Assembly: GCF_025567085.1 (NCBI RefSeq)
Contig: NZ_JAOQJN010000005.1
Span: 1 to 64,000, forward strand
Reading direction: 5' to 3'
From: Bovifimicola ammoniilytica
GTDB taxonomy: Bacteria; Bacillota; Clostridia; Lachnospirales; Lachnospiraceae
Length of the DNA stretch: 64,000 bases
Shown here piece after piece: positions 45,113 to 54,610 of the stretch. The notes under the pieces are model-generated. The model did not search any database. It was not told where the DNA came from and worked only from the letters and a program-made list of their open reading frames with translations. Within the stretch, counting starts at the first letter, position 1. Each line of letters begins with the position of its first letter. The position numbers and the translations under genes are program-made.

Positions 45113-46378
45113 ATGAATAACGATTCAATATTAAAGATAAAATTTAATAGAAGAAGTGTAAGCCTTTGCCTGTTTTGGTTGTTATACTTTATGCCCTTAG
45201 CTATTATGCGAATTATACCAAATGGTCAGTTATTGTGTATATTTGTACGTATGCCGATAATCTGCATAATAATAGGTAATTACATCAGAAAAAGTGATGG
45301 TATATTAAGAATTTCAAAGTACTGGATATATGTGATATTGATGCTCGTCTGGAATGTATTCACCATAGTATTAGGTACTCCGGGACAGACTGTAACATAT
45401 GTGTTATCTACATATACAATTATAGAGATGCTTATAGTTATTGCATATTCTATTAACACTGATGGATTTAATGGATTAAAACCATTATATGTTGTGAGCA
45501 TATTCTATATATGGATAAGTTTTGCAGTAATGGTATTGTTTCCGCATGGATTATATATGAGTTCACAAGGTTCAAGTATTGTACGTGCACAATGGTTATT
45601 CGGCTCTAAGAATAATACACCGATATTTATGATAATATTCAGTATGGTTATAATGGCAATAACATTGCATGAAGAAAATACAAGAACCAGAATTAAGAAT
45701 ACAATTATGAATATTTCTGTATTGCTTGCGTGTTTTGAGAGTACATCAGCAAGTGAAACAAAAGTTATATTTATGAAAGGATCATCGACAGGAATTATTG
45801 TATCAATGGCGATGATAGCACTCTTATTATATGTAAATGTACCGAAATGGCTGGTAAAGAATAAATTAGAAATTTTTAATATAAAAAATGTCATAATTGC
45901 AATAGCCGCTGTAAATATTGTTGTATTAGGCGGTGCAAATATTTCATTTATCAAGAATTTCATAGAGAATTATATGCATAAGAATATGACATTCTCAGGT
46001 AGAGTTTATGTATGGGATAACTGTATACCATATATTATGAAATCACCTATTGTGGGGCATGGATATGTAAGTAAGGTATTCTGGACCAATGGTGCAACAA
46101 GTACATATAACATATTCCTTGGAATATTGGAGTATTATGGTATACCATCTTTAATCTTATTGATACTAGCAGCGTTAACACTAAAGACATCAAAGAAAAT
46201 GTCAGAGCAGATTATGCTTATGGGTATTTTGCTGGTTGCTATTAATGGATTAATGAGCCAGATAGATGGAAAATATTTGTTATTCTTTATGACAATAATC
46301 CAGGTTACTGAGAAATGGTATAGAAATAATGAAAAGTTGTATGAGACAGAGATAGATAATAAAGAGAGAAAGAAGTAA
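45113..46378 (+). CDS. Wzy-type polysaccharide polymerase/O-antigen ligase family
   Basis: The 421-aa protein has about ten to eleven hydrophobic segments and a large extracytoplasmic loop in the second half (GRVYVWDNCIPYIMKSPIVG-type Wzy/WaaL motif near residue 295), the mark of the Wzy_C superfamily. It would link repeat units on the outer face of the membrane after flipping. GAGGTAAT stands upstream of the ATG, 26 bases after the kinase-fold gene. Wzx follows four bases after its stop. The repeat unit chemistry is not deducible. Wzy identity rests on topology, locus position and the short motif. Confidence 0.85.
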   Translation: MNNDSILKIKFNRRSVSLCLFWLLYFMPLAIMRIIPNGQLLCIFVRMPIICIIIGNYIRKSDGILRISKYWIYVILMLVWNVFTIVLGTPGQTVTYVLSTYTIIEMLIVIAYSINTDGFNGLKPLYVVSIFYIWISFAVMVLFPHGLYMSSQGSSIVRAQWLFGSKNNTPIFMIIFSMVIMAITLHEENTRTRIKNTIMNISVLLACFESTSASETKVIFMKGSSTGIIVSMAMIALLLYVNVPKWLVKNKLEIFNIKNVIIAIAAVNIVVLGGANISFIKNFIENYMHKNMTFSGRVYVWDNCIPYIMKSPIVGHGYVSKVFWTNGATSTYNIFLGILEYYGIPSLILLILAALTLKTSKKMSEQIMLMGILLVAINGLMSQIDGKYLLFFMTIIQVTEKWYRNNEKLYETEIDNKERKK

Positions 46379-46382
46379 ATTT

Positions 46383-47963
46383 ATGATAGTAGAAAAGAAA
46401 AATTCAAGGGTATCTAATACTATATACAATTTTGTTAGTAGTATGGGTGGACAATTTATCACAATATTAATGCAGTTTATAGTAAGAACTGTATTTATTA
46501 AGACTCTTGGAAAGTCATATCTAGGTATTAACGGATTATATTCAAATATTTTAAATATGTTGTCATTGACAGAATTTGGATTTTCAAATGCAATTTTATT
46601 TAAATTATATGAACCAATTGCTAAAAATGATTATAAAAGATTAGCACAGTTAATGGAACTATATAAAAAAATATATAGAATTATCGGGGCCATAATTGCG
46701 GGCGTAGGGCTATGTTTAATTCCGTTTTTACCAATATTGATAAGTGATTATGATAAATTAGAAAAATTACATATAAATGCAGTTTTTATATTTATATTAT
46801 ATCTATTAAAATCAGTTACATCATATTTGTTTTTTTCTTATAAAAGTGCTATAATTAGAGCTAATCAGAAAGAATACTTAATCAATATTGTAAGTTATGT
46901 ATTCACAATTGTAGCGGGAATTGCACAGATTATTTGCCTTATATTATTTACGGATTTTGTTATTTATGTAGTGATATTGGTTTTGCAGGTTATATTGCAG
47001 AATATATGTTGTGCAAGAATGGCTGATAAAATGTATCCTTATATAAATGAAAAATGTGAAGAAAAAGTAGCAACTAAAGAGATAAAAGGGATATTTAAAG
47101 ATTGTTCAGCTCTTTTTATATACAATGTAAACAGTTTTGTTATTAAGTCAACAGACAATATAATTATATCGGCGGTTATGGGTATATCTTATGTAGCATT
47201 GTATTCAAATTATTATATTTTATATACTACATTTTATACTTTATTTAGCAAAATATATGATTCATTAACACATAGTTTGGGGAATTTACACACAGAAAAA
47301 GATAAAGCACACGAATATCAGATATTTAAGTCAATTAATCTTGTAACATGTATAATAGGTGGGACAGCATTCGTAGGTATTGCTTGTGTTGCTGATGAAT
47401 TAATAACAGCATGGATTGGTTCATCCTGGGTAATTAAACAGCCCTTCGCATTTCTAATTGGATTGGAATTATATACATTGGCAGTTTGTAAACAATTTAA
47501 TAGATTTAGAAATATAATGGGATTATTTCAACAGGCAAAATACAGACCGGTTGCAGGTTGTATAATAAATTTAGGTGTATCGGTAGCATTAGTACATGTA
47601 TGTGGAATTTATGGTGTTTTGATTGGTACAATAGTGGCAGACTGGCTCACTTTTGTATGGTTTGATCCAATGATAATACACAAATATGGATTTGAAAATA
47701 AATTTTCTCTTATTCAATATTATCTAAGGTTTGCAAAGCAATTTCTTATTGTTGTGATGGTGGGTATTGTAGATTACATTATTTGTAATAATTTTCTAAC
47801 TGGCTGGGGTTGGTTATCAGTAGTAGTTCATTCAGCAATATGTGGAATTAGTGTTCCTCTTGTTGTTTTTCTTATATATAGAAAAACTGAAGAGGGAAAA
47901 TATCTTGTAGGTATTGCTAAAAGGATAATAAATAAATTTATTCACATAAAGAAAAATGCGTAA
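46383..47963 (+). CDS. Wzx-type polysaccharide flippase
   Basis: The 526-aa protein is a MOP-superfamily exporter with about 12 to 14 membrane helices, beginning with NFVSSMGGQFITILMQFIVR and SLTEFGFSNAILFKLYEPIA, typical of Wzx. It moves lipid-linked repeat units from the inner to the outer leaflet. The start follows the Wzy stop by four bases and the ribosome site lies inside the wzy end (GAGAAAGAAG). It is the last membrane component of the synthesis machinery before the secreted beta-helix protein gene. Confidence 0.9.
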   Translation: MIVEKKNSRVSNTIYNFVSSMGGQFITILMQFIVRTVFIKTLGKSYLGINGLYSNILNMLSLTEFGFSNAILFKLYEPIAKNDYKRLAQLMELYKKIYRIIGAIIAGVGLCLIPFLPILISDYDKLEKLHINAVFIFILYLLKSVTSYLFFSYKSAIIRANQKEYLINIVSYVFTIVAGIAQIICLILFTDFVIYVVILVLQVILQNICCARMADKMYPYINEKCEEKVATKEIKGIFKDCSALFIYNVNSFVIKSTDNIIISAVMGISYVALYSNYYILYTTFYTLFSKIYDSLTHSLGNLHTEKDKAHEYQIFKSINLVTCIIGGTAFVGIACVADELITAWIGSSWVIKQPFAFLIGLELYTLAVCKQFNRFRNIMGLFQQAKYRPVAGCIINLGVSVALVHVCGIYGVLIGTIVADWLTFVWFDPMIIHKYGFENKFSLIQYYLRFAKQFLIVVMVGIVDYIICNNFLTGWGWLSVVVHSAICGISVPLVVFLIYRKTEEGKYLVGIAKRIINKFIHIKKNA

Positions 47964-48016
47964 GAATAAATTGTAATGTAGCTAAGAATATACAAATGGA
48001 GAAAGGACGTGACGAC

Positions 48017-51000
48017 ATGGAGAAAAAATTAAAAAGACTTGTAGCGATATTGATGGCAGTCACACTAATTATTGGAAATTTAGATATTTCACTGGTTAAG
48101 ACAGTTTTTGCAGATGAAATTTCTAATTATTTCACAATATATTATCATGAAGATATGGATAGTGAAGCATCAAGTATCATATCACATGTTGAATATGGAG
48201 TGACAACGAAAACACTTACAGCAACGGACTTAGGGTATTCGAGAAGTGGAAAACTATTAAGAGGTTGGTATGTAAGAAGACAGTATGATGGAAAATGGGC
48301 ATACACGTTAGATGGAAACACGGTAATATGGGCAACCGAATGTCCAGAGGGTGCTTCTTTATGTTTGTACAAGGAAGGAATAACAGTAGCTAAGACAGTA
48401 CCAGCAGGTAGGGCAATTGATTTTTATGGTGTATGGGTAGATGATTATTTTACAGTAAAATATCATAAAGATGATAAATCGGAAGCAAGTAATATAACAA
48501 CAAAAGTAACATATGGAACAGATACAAAGACACTTACAGCGGAAGAACTTGGCTTTGAGAATAATGGATTAGCATTATCAGGTTGGTATGTGTATAGAGA
48601 AAGTGATGGAAAATGGGCATACACGTTAGATGGAAACACGGTAATATGGGCAACCGAATGTCCAGAAGGTGGCTACTTATGCCTATATACAAGTGGAACA
48701 CATGTTGCCAAGACTGTTCCAGCAGGAACAGTAGTTCATTTCTATGGTGTTTGGGTAGAAAATAGCTACACAATCAAGTATCATAAAGATTTAAACAGTG
48801 AAGAATCAAAATACACAACGGTAGTAGAATATGGAACTCCTACGGATACATTATCAGCAAATGAACTTGATTTTAAAAAAGAAAATAGTGTACTGGGAGG
48901 GTGGTATGCAAAGAGAGAAAGTGATGGCAGATGGGCATATACATCTGATGGAATAAATGTTAACTGGTTATCAGAGTCAGAGGCTACATCAAATGACAAA
49001 TTATATGTATATAATCCCAATGTTAATGTAGCAAGAACTGTAAAGCCTGGAGAAACAGTACATTTCTATGGGAAATGGATATCAGGAAATATAAATGTAT
49101 GTGATTATGGTGTTGATGGAACAGATAAAACAGATGACATCGATGCATTAAATAAGGTCTTAGAAATTGGTAGAGATAATGATACGCCGATTACGGTAAA
49201 CATACCGGAGGGTACATATTATATAAGTAAAAGACTTAATATATATTCTAATACGACACTTGTTCTAGATGCGAATGCCAAAATTGTAAGACTTGATGAA
49301 GACCAGGAGATGTTACAAAGTTGTCAAGGAAAAGGTGAGCTTTTAGGTGGATATGACCAGACTTCGAATATAACTATTATAGGAGGAATATGGGACGGAA
49401 ACATTACAGATACAACTGTAATGTGTGATGTGCTAAGATTCAATCATTGTAACAATATAACTCTTAAAGATTGTACAATTAAGGGATATTGCGGAAGACA
49501 TATGGTTGTTTTTGCAGGTGCTAATGGAGTAGTAGTTGATAATGTTACTTTTGAAGATGCACATTTGTATACAGGTACGGAACCTGATACGGAAAACTAT
49601 TACGTATATAATGAAGATGGCAGCATAGATTATGAGAATTCGTATAGAGTTATGGAAGCACTACATATTGATTGTATAACAGAGGATGGGACATCAGAGG
49701 TTCCAGCATTACCATATGATGGTACATTATGTAACAATATTGTAGTAAAAAATTGTACATTTAATAATCTTATATCAGGTATTGGTAATCATGCTTTAAT
49801 AGATAATAGAGGAGTAAATTTTGAAATTAGTAATAATAAATTTAATAATATTAAAGCAATATGCATAAATGCATATAACTATAATAATGTTAATATAGAT
49901 TCCAATATAGCAACAAATGTAACAGAGTTTTTAACATTGAGAAATTCATCGGGTGTTGTTAAGAATAATAGTGTGGAAATAGCTGCTGACGAGTTCATAC
50001 CTAATCGTATGGGAATGAATATATATCAGGATAATGATGCAGAAATTTCAGGAAACACTATCAATAATTCCAAAACTTATGGAATACGCATAACTAATGG
50101 AGATAATATAAAATTAACAGACAATAATATTGATAATAGTAAGACTACAGGGCTTTTTGTGAATAATTCCACAGGTTGTGTAATTTCAAAAAACGATATA
50201 AATAATTCAGGTAATTATGGTGTGCTGATATCTTCATCAGAAGCAGAACTAAATAATAATTCCATTAATACAAGTGTAAGCCATGCGGTTATGCTTAGGG
50301 TTGGTTCAAAAGTAAAACTAAATAATAACATTGTTAAGTTAGCCGGAGAAAATGGAATTAATGTTAATGATTCATTAGCAGATATTTGTGAAAACAATGT
50401 TGAAAACAGTAAATTAGTTGGAATTATGCTATATAATTGTCAGTATACAGACAATATCATTAGTAAAGTTAATAGAAATACTGTTAATGGTTCAGAGAAT
50501 GATGCCATCCAGCTAGCTAATAGTAAGGCCGATATTGAATATAATATAATCAGTGGTACTGGTAATAATGGAATTCTGTTAAATCAGAATTCTGAAGCAC
50601 TTATATCTGATAATAAACTAACAGATATAGGATATAATGGTATTTTTATAAATGCCAGTAGAGGTAATATTAAAAATAATAGTGTAGATGCACCTAAAAA
50701 TTATGGAATTGTTATATATAATTCAAAGGATAAAGAACAATACACTATAAAAAATGATGTGATAAATAATACAATTACAGATTCAGTATTTGAAAGTATT
50801 TACTTTACAAATAGTGATGTTAACCTTGCAAATAATAATAATATATCTGGTTGTAAGACTAATGCAATATATGCAATGGAAAGTAATGTTAAGGAAATAA
50901 ATAACAATGTTGTAATAAATCCGATAAATAACGGTATATATACATATAAAGCCAATGTATCAGATATTAATAATAACAATGTTTCAGGAGCCGGTATTAA

Positions 51001-52468
51001 TGGAATATATATATCAACGGCATCGATTGTAAAAAATGTACTGAATAATATAGTAAAAAATTCGTCTAATTATGGAATATTAGTATCATCAGCAGAAACA
51101 ACATTAAAAAATAATACAGTAGATACCACTACAAAACATGGTGTTGTAATTAGGGATAAATCGAAAGCAGTTTTAACTGGAAATACAATTAGAGGAGCCG
51201 GAGAAAACGGAATTAATATAAATGCTGCATTAGCAGATATTAGAAAAAACAATATTGATGCAAGCGGACAAGTCGGAATAATGTTATACAACTGCCTATA
51301 TACAGGTAATGACATAAATAATGTTGTAGAAAATACAGTTACAAATTCCGGAAATGCTGGAATTAAGGCTAATTTGTCATCTAATATTAATGTTGAAAAC
51401 AATGATATAGATATTACAGGAGCAGCAGGTATCTATATACATACTGTAGATAATGCAGAAGTTATAGGTAATGATATACAGAATTCAAAGGGTAATGGAA
51501 TTCAGATATATAAAACCAATATTGCGAATATTAAAGATAATTTTGTTACAGCCAGTACATTACATGGAATAACTGTAAATGCAAGTAAAGAAGTTATTCT
51601 TACAGCCAATGATGTAATAAATAGTGGTAAAAAAGATATTAATTCAAATGATGCAAGCACAGGAAAAGCAAGCAATAATGCTGTGAGTACATCAGGAACA
51701 TATACATATAGTAAAACAGATTTTCCGATAACAGATACAAAAATTTCCATAAGGCTTGCGGACATTGAAAATATAAATGAACAAAACTATACTGGAAATG
51801 CAGTAGAACCGGAATTAAAAATAACATATAATGGAACAGAACTTGTTAAGGATATAGATTATCAGGTTGTCTATGATAAAAATACTGAACCGGGAAATGC
51901 AATGGTCATAATTACAGGAATAGGTAGTTATAGTAGTTATGTAGTTAAAAATTTTACTATCAAAAAACAAATCATAACAGGCTGGCAGAAAATAAGTAGT
52001 AAATGGTATTATTATAATAGCTTAGGCGTAAAGCAGACAGGCTGGCAGAAAATAAGTGGTAAATGGTATTATCTTAATAGTTCAGGAGTGATGCAGACAG
52101 GCTGGCAGAAAATAAGTAGTAAATGGTATTATCTTAATGGTTCAGGAGTGATGCAGACAGGCTGGCTAAAAAAGGCTAATAAATGGTATTACTTTAATGG
52201 CTCAGGAGTGATGCAGACAGGCTGGCTAAAAAAGGCTAATAAATGGTATTACTTTAATGGTTCAGGAATAATGCAAACGTCAAAATGGATAAATAATAAA
52301 GGAAAATGGTTTTATTTTGATGAACTTGGAATAATGCAGACCTCAAAGTGGATAAAAGGTATATACTATGTAAAAGAAGACGGAAGCATGGCCATTGATG
52401 AATGGGTATGTGGTGGTAAATATTATGTTGGTTCTGATGGTAAATGGATAAAGGACGCAACAAAATAA
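48017..52468 (+). CDS. Secreted beta-helix protein with choline-binding-type repeats
   Basis: The 1483-aa product has a signal peptide (about residues 1-33), then three homologous 100-residue modules (each with YHxD, GWY, AKTVxxG and HFYGxW) to about residue 355, then a pectate-lyase-like right-handed beta-helix (GVDGTDKTDDIDALN, VNIPEGTYYISKRLNI) that continues with N-rich helical coils (NNSGNYGVLIS, NGINVN) to about residue 1240. A small beta domain follows, and the C-terminus (about 1320-1475) has seven CW-binding repeats such as GWQKISSKWYYLNSSGVMQT. These repeats bind choline on decorated polymers in pneumococcus. The start is ATG 48017, with AAAGGA upstream; ATG 47996 contains no site. 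The gene is in the same operon as the synthesis machinery. Whether it is a polymer-modifying enzyme, such as an epimerase or lyase, or a structural protein is unknown. Confidence 0.85.
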   Translation: MEKKLKRLVAILMAVTLIIGNLDISLVKTVFADEISNYFTIYYHEDMDSEASSIISHVEYGVTTKTLTATDLGYSRSGKLLRGWYVRRQYDGKWAYTLDGNTVIWATECPEGASLCLYKEGITVAKTVPAGRAIDFYGVWVDDYFTVKYHKDDKSEASNITTKVTYGTDTKTLTAEELGFENNGLALSGWYVYRESDGKWAYTLDGNTVIWATECPEGGYLCLYTSGTHVAKTVPAGTVVHFYGVWVENSYTIKYHKDLNSEESKYTTVVEYGTPTDTLSANELDFKKENSVLGGWYAKRESDGRWAYTSDGINVNWLSESEATSNDKLYVYNPNVNVARTVKPGETVHFYGKWISGNINVCDYGVDGTDKTDDIDALNKVLEIGRDNDTPITVNIPEGTYYISKRLNIYSNTTLVLDANAKIVRLDEDQEMLQSCQGKGELLGGYDQTSNITIIGGIWDGNITDTTVMCDVLRFNHCNNITLKDCTIKGYCGRHMVVFAGANGVVVDNVTFEDAHLYTGTEPDTENYYVYNEDGSIDYENSYRVMEALHIDCITEDGTSEVPALPYDGTLCNNIVVKNCTFNNLISGIGNHALIDNRGVNFEISNNKFNNIKAICINAYNYNNVNIDSNIATNVTEFLTLRNSSGVVKNNSVEIAADEFIPNRMGMNIYQDNDAEISGNTINNSKTYGIRITNGDNIKLTDNNIDNSKTTGLFVNNSTGCVISKNDINNSGNYGVLISSSEAELNNNSINTSVSHAVMLRVGSKVKLNNNIVKLAGENGINVNDSLADICENNVENSKLVGIMLYNCQYTDNIISKVNRNTVNGSENDAIQLANSKADIEYNIISGTGNNGILLNQNSEALISDNKLTDIGYNGIFINASRGNIKNNSVDAPKNYGIVIYNSKDKEQYTIKNDVINNTITDSVFESIYFTNSDVNLANNNNISGCKTNAIYAMESNVKEINNNVVINPINNGIYTYKANVSDINNNNVSGAGINGIYISTASIVKNVLNNIVKNSSNYGILVSSAETTLKNNTVDTTTKHGVVIRDKSKAVLTGNTIRGAGENGININAALADIRKNNIDASGQVGIMLYNCLYTGNDINNVVENTVTNSGNAGIKANLSSNINVENNDIDITGAAGIYIHTVDNAEVIGNDIQNSKGNGIQIYKTNIANIKDNFVTASTLHGITVNASKEVILTANDVINSGKKDINSNDASTGKASNNAVSTSGTYTYSKTDFPITDTKISIRLADIENINEQNYTGNAVEPELKITYNGTELVKDIDYQVVYDKNTEPGNAMVIITGIGSYSSYVVKNFTIKKQIITGWQKISSKWYYYNSLGVKQTGWQKISGKWYYLNSSGVMQTGWQKISSKWYYLNGSGVMQTGWLKKANKWYYFNGSGVMQTGWLKKANKWYYFNGSGIMQTSKWINNKGKWFYFDELGIMQTSKWIKGIYYVKEDGSMAIDEWVCGGKYYVGSDGKWIKDATK
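48287..48666 (+). repeat. 62-base exact direct repeat in the beta-helix gene
   Basis: Bases 48287-48348 and 48605-48666 are identical over 62 bases (offset 318). They encode the DGKWAYTLDGNTVIWATECP segment of the first two 100-residue modules. The third module is more divergent. Such exact identity points to recent duplication or gene conversion inside the gene. Confidence 0.9.
51980..52279 (+). repeat. Five tandem 60-base units encoding choline-binding repeats
   Basis: A GGCTGG-starting 60-base unit recurs at 51980, 52040, 52100, 52160 and 52220. Units four and five are almost identical at the base level, unit one to three form another close group. They encode 20-residue CW-binding repeats; two shorter variant repeats follow. 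This is a protein repeat, not a CRISPR array. Confidence 0.9.
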
Positions 52469-52574
52469 AAAAACTATGTTCTGGAAGTTCCATAACTATA
52501 ATTATAATATAGATATGAGAATTTTCAGAACAATTAATGTAATGACAATAAAAAAAAGAAAGAATTAGAGGAAA

Positions 52575-53393
52575 ATGGAAGAGATTAGAATAATTATTGC
52601 AACACATAAGAAATACAGAATGCCTGAAGACAAAATGTATCTTCCGCTCCATGTTGGAGCAGAGGGTAAAACAGATGATAGCGGAAAACCACTCGACTTA
52701 GGTTACATAAAGGATAATACAGGAGATAATATCTCAGAATTGAATCCAAGCTTTTGTGAACTTACGGGTATCTATTGGGCGTGGAAGAATCTTGATGCGA
52801 AGTATATAGGTCTTGCACATTATAGAAGACATTTCTGCATGAAGAAAAAGGGTAAAGATCCGTTTGACAGCATCTTAAAATATGAGGAGATAAAACCCTA
52901 TCTTGGGAAGATAAAGGTTTTTGTACCAAATAAAAGAAAATATTACATAGAATCTTTATATAGCCATTATAAGCATACACATTATGCTTGGCAGTTAGAT
53001 GAAACTAGAAGAATAATTAGTGAAAAGTATCCAGATTATTTGAAGTCATATGATAAAATCGTAAAAAGATCATATGGATATATGTTCAATATGATGATAA
53101 TGGAAAAGGAATATTTAAATCAGTATTGTCAATGGTTGTTTAATATTCTGTTTGAGTTGCAAAAGATGAAAAACATGCCGGAATTATCAGCATTTCAGAA
53201 TAGATTTTATGGAAGAGTTTCGGAAATTATCTTTAATGTATGGCTTGATTATCAATTAGAAAGTGGTAACTTAAAGAAAGAAGATATAAAAGAAATAAAG
53301 TGTATACATATTGAAAAGATAAATTGGACAAAGAAAATATTTGCATTTTTAAAAGCTAAATTTTTTAGTAAAAAATATAATGGCAGTTTTTAA
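52575..53393 (+). CDS. DUF4422 glycosyltransferase family protein
   Basis: The 272-aa protein fits DUF4422, a family found in capsule and O-antigen loci and regarded as glycosyltransferases: IIIATHKKYRMPED at the N-terminus, LNPSFCELTGIYWAWKNLDA, YIGLAHYRRHF, then FVPNKRKYYIESLYSHY and SYGYMFNMMIMEKEYLNQYC, and a C-terminal YGRVSEIIFNVWLDYQ. It would act in the cytosol on the lipid-linked repeat unit. The donor sugar is unknown. AGAGG precedes the ATG. The 106 bases before the gene hold a TATAAT-rich stretch but no convincing promoter. Confidence 0.85.
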   Translation: MEEIRIIIATHKKYRMPEDKMYLPLHVGAEGKTDDSGKPLDLGYIKDNTGDNISELNPSFCELTGIYWAWKNLDAKYIGLAHYRRHFCMKKKGKDPFDSILKYEEIKPYLGKIKVFVPNKRKYYIESLYSHYKHTHYAWQLDETRRIISEKYPDYLKSYDKIVKRSYGYMFNMMIMEKEYLNQYCQWLFNILFELQKMKNMPELSAFQNRFYGRVSEIIFNVWLDYQLESGNLKKEDIKEIKCIHIEKINWTKKIFAFLKAKFFSKKYNGSF

Positions 53394-53482
53394 GAGAGTG
53401 TATAGATTGACTAATTATATTTCGGGATTAAGTGATTTAGAAAAGCTTGTTTAATTGATATCACAGAAGGAGTAAATTACTG

Positions 53483-54586
53483 ATGGCAAAACAGATATAT
53501 TATATAGATATTAATCGTATTAAAAGGAATACTGCAGGTTCAAAAGCTAAAGATGATATTGCAGATATATGTAAGAAAAATGGATATAACAGAGTGGTAC
53601 TTCCGACATTTCCTGATAAAGGTAGTAAAATATATAAGAAATTGTGGCTTTGCATTATATGTCCTATCAATTGGATAAAATTATATTTCAAAATACCAAA
53701 AGATGCGATTGTACTTTATCAACATCCAATGTATGGTAATAGATATACTAATAAATGTGTACCAATATTGAAAAAAAGAAAGAATATTAAATTTATAGCA
53801 ATAGTACATGATTTAGAATCATTAAGGCAGGGAATAGCGGGAGTAATAGAAAATAATACCAAAACCAATGAAATTGCAGATAATATGCTTTTAAAGAAAA
53901 TGGATTATGTTATTTGCCATAATGAAAAGATGAAGAAGTATCTTATTGAAAAAGGATTTGATAGTAATAGACTAATACTACTTGGAATATTTGACTATTT
54001 GACGAATATTGAGAAATCCGAACAGATAACCCCTTTTGATAATAATAGATGTGAGGTGTCTATTGCAGGAAATTTAGCTATTGGTAAGAGTGGCTACATA
54101 TATGAACTCATTAAGGATTATGAGAATAACGACAAAATATTTATAAACCTCTATGGTAATAACTTTGACGAAACTAAAGCAACATCTAATTCAAAATGGC
54201 ATGGTTCATTTCCGGCAGAAAAATTACCGGGCATAATAGCAGGTAACTTCGGGATTATATGGGATGGACCAAGCGATGAGAGTTGTAAAGGTAATACAGG
54301 CGAATATTTAAAATATAATAATCCACACAAGACATCACTTTATCTTGCATCAGGGCTTCCGGTAATAATATGGAAGCAGGCTGCAATGGCGGATTTCATA
54401 TTAAAGAATAACCTGGGTATAGCAGTAGATTCATTAAAAGATATCAGTAAGGCAATAAGCGGATTAAGTAACGAAGAATATGAAATAATGCGTAAGAATG
54501 TTGAAATTATAGGAAGAAAATTAAGGGAAGGAGAATATTTTACAAAGGCATTTTCTACAGCTTTAGATAAGATAGAGAATGAATAA
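53483..54586 (+). CDS. Galactofuranosyltransferase-like glycosyltransferase (GT-B)
   Basis: The 367-aa protein has a GT-B layout: an N-terminal half with KQIYYIDINRIKRNTAGSKA and VLYQHPMYGNRY, KFIAIVHDLESLRQG and a C-terminal half with RCEVSIAGNLAIGKSGYIYE, FGIIWDGPSDESCKGNTGEY and KTSLYLASGLPVIIWKQAAM. This pattern resembles the beta-1,6-galactofuranosyltransferase-like proteins of lactobacilli and enteric O-antigen loci. The presence of glf upstream supports galactofuranose transfer. No membrane segment is seen, so it works at the cytosolic membrane face. AGAAGGAG lies before the ATG. Confidence 0.82.
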   Translation: MAKQIYYIDINRIKRNTAGSKAKDDIADICKKNGYNRVVLPTFPDKGSKIYKKLWLCIICPINWIKLYFKIPKDAIVLYQHPMYGNRYTNKCVPILKKRKNIKFIAIVHDLESLRQGIAGVIENNTKTNEIADNMLLKKMDYVICHNEKMKKYLIEKGFDSNRLILLGIFDYLTNIEKSEQITPFDNNRCEVSIAGNLAIGKSGYIYELIKDYENNDKIFINLYGNNFDETKATSNSKWHGSFPAEKLPGIIAGNFGIIWDGPSDESCKGNTGEYLKYNNPHKTSLYLASGLPVIIWKQAAMADFILKNNLGIAVDSLKDISKAISGLSNEEYEIMRKNVEIIGRKLREGEYFTKAFSTALDKIENE

Positions 54587-54610
54587 TAAAATATATTTAA
54601 GCAGACAATT

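Noticed and set aside
45505..45963. 152-codon open frame on the minus strand inside wzy
   Set aside because: It is an antisense shadow of a hydrophobic membrane-protein gene with no ribosome site; similar long antisense frames occur within the giant gene (27500-27859, 28007-28372, 25967-26404) and in 17025-17555.
51980..52279. Regular 60-base repeats resembling a CRISPR array
   Set aside because: The repeats are in frame inside a long gene, have no unique spacers and encode CW-binding protein repeats; no cas genes are present anywhere in the window.
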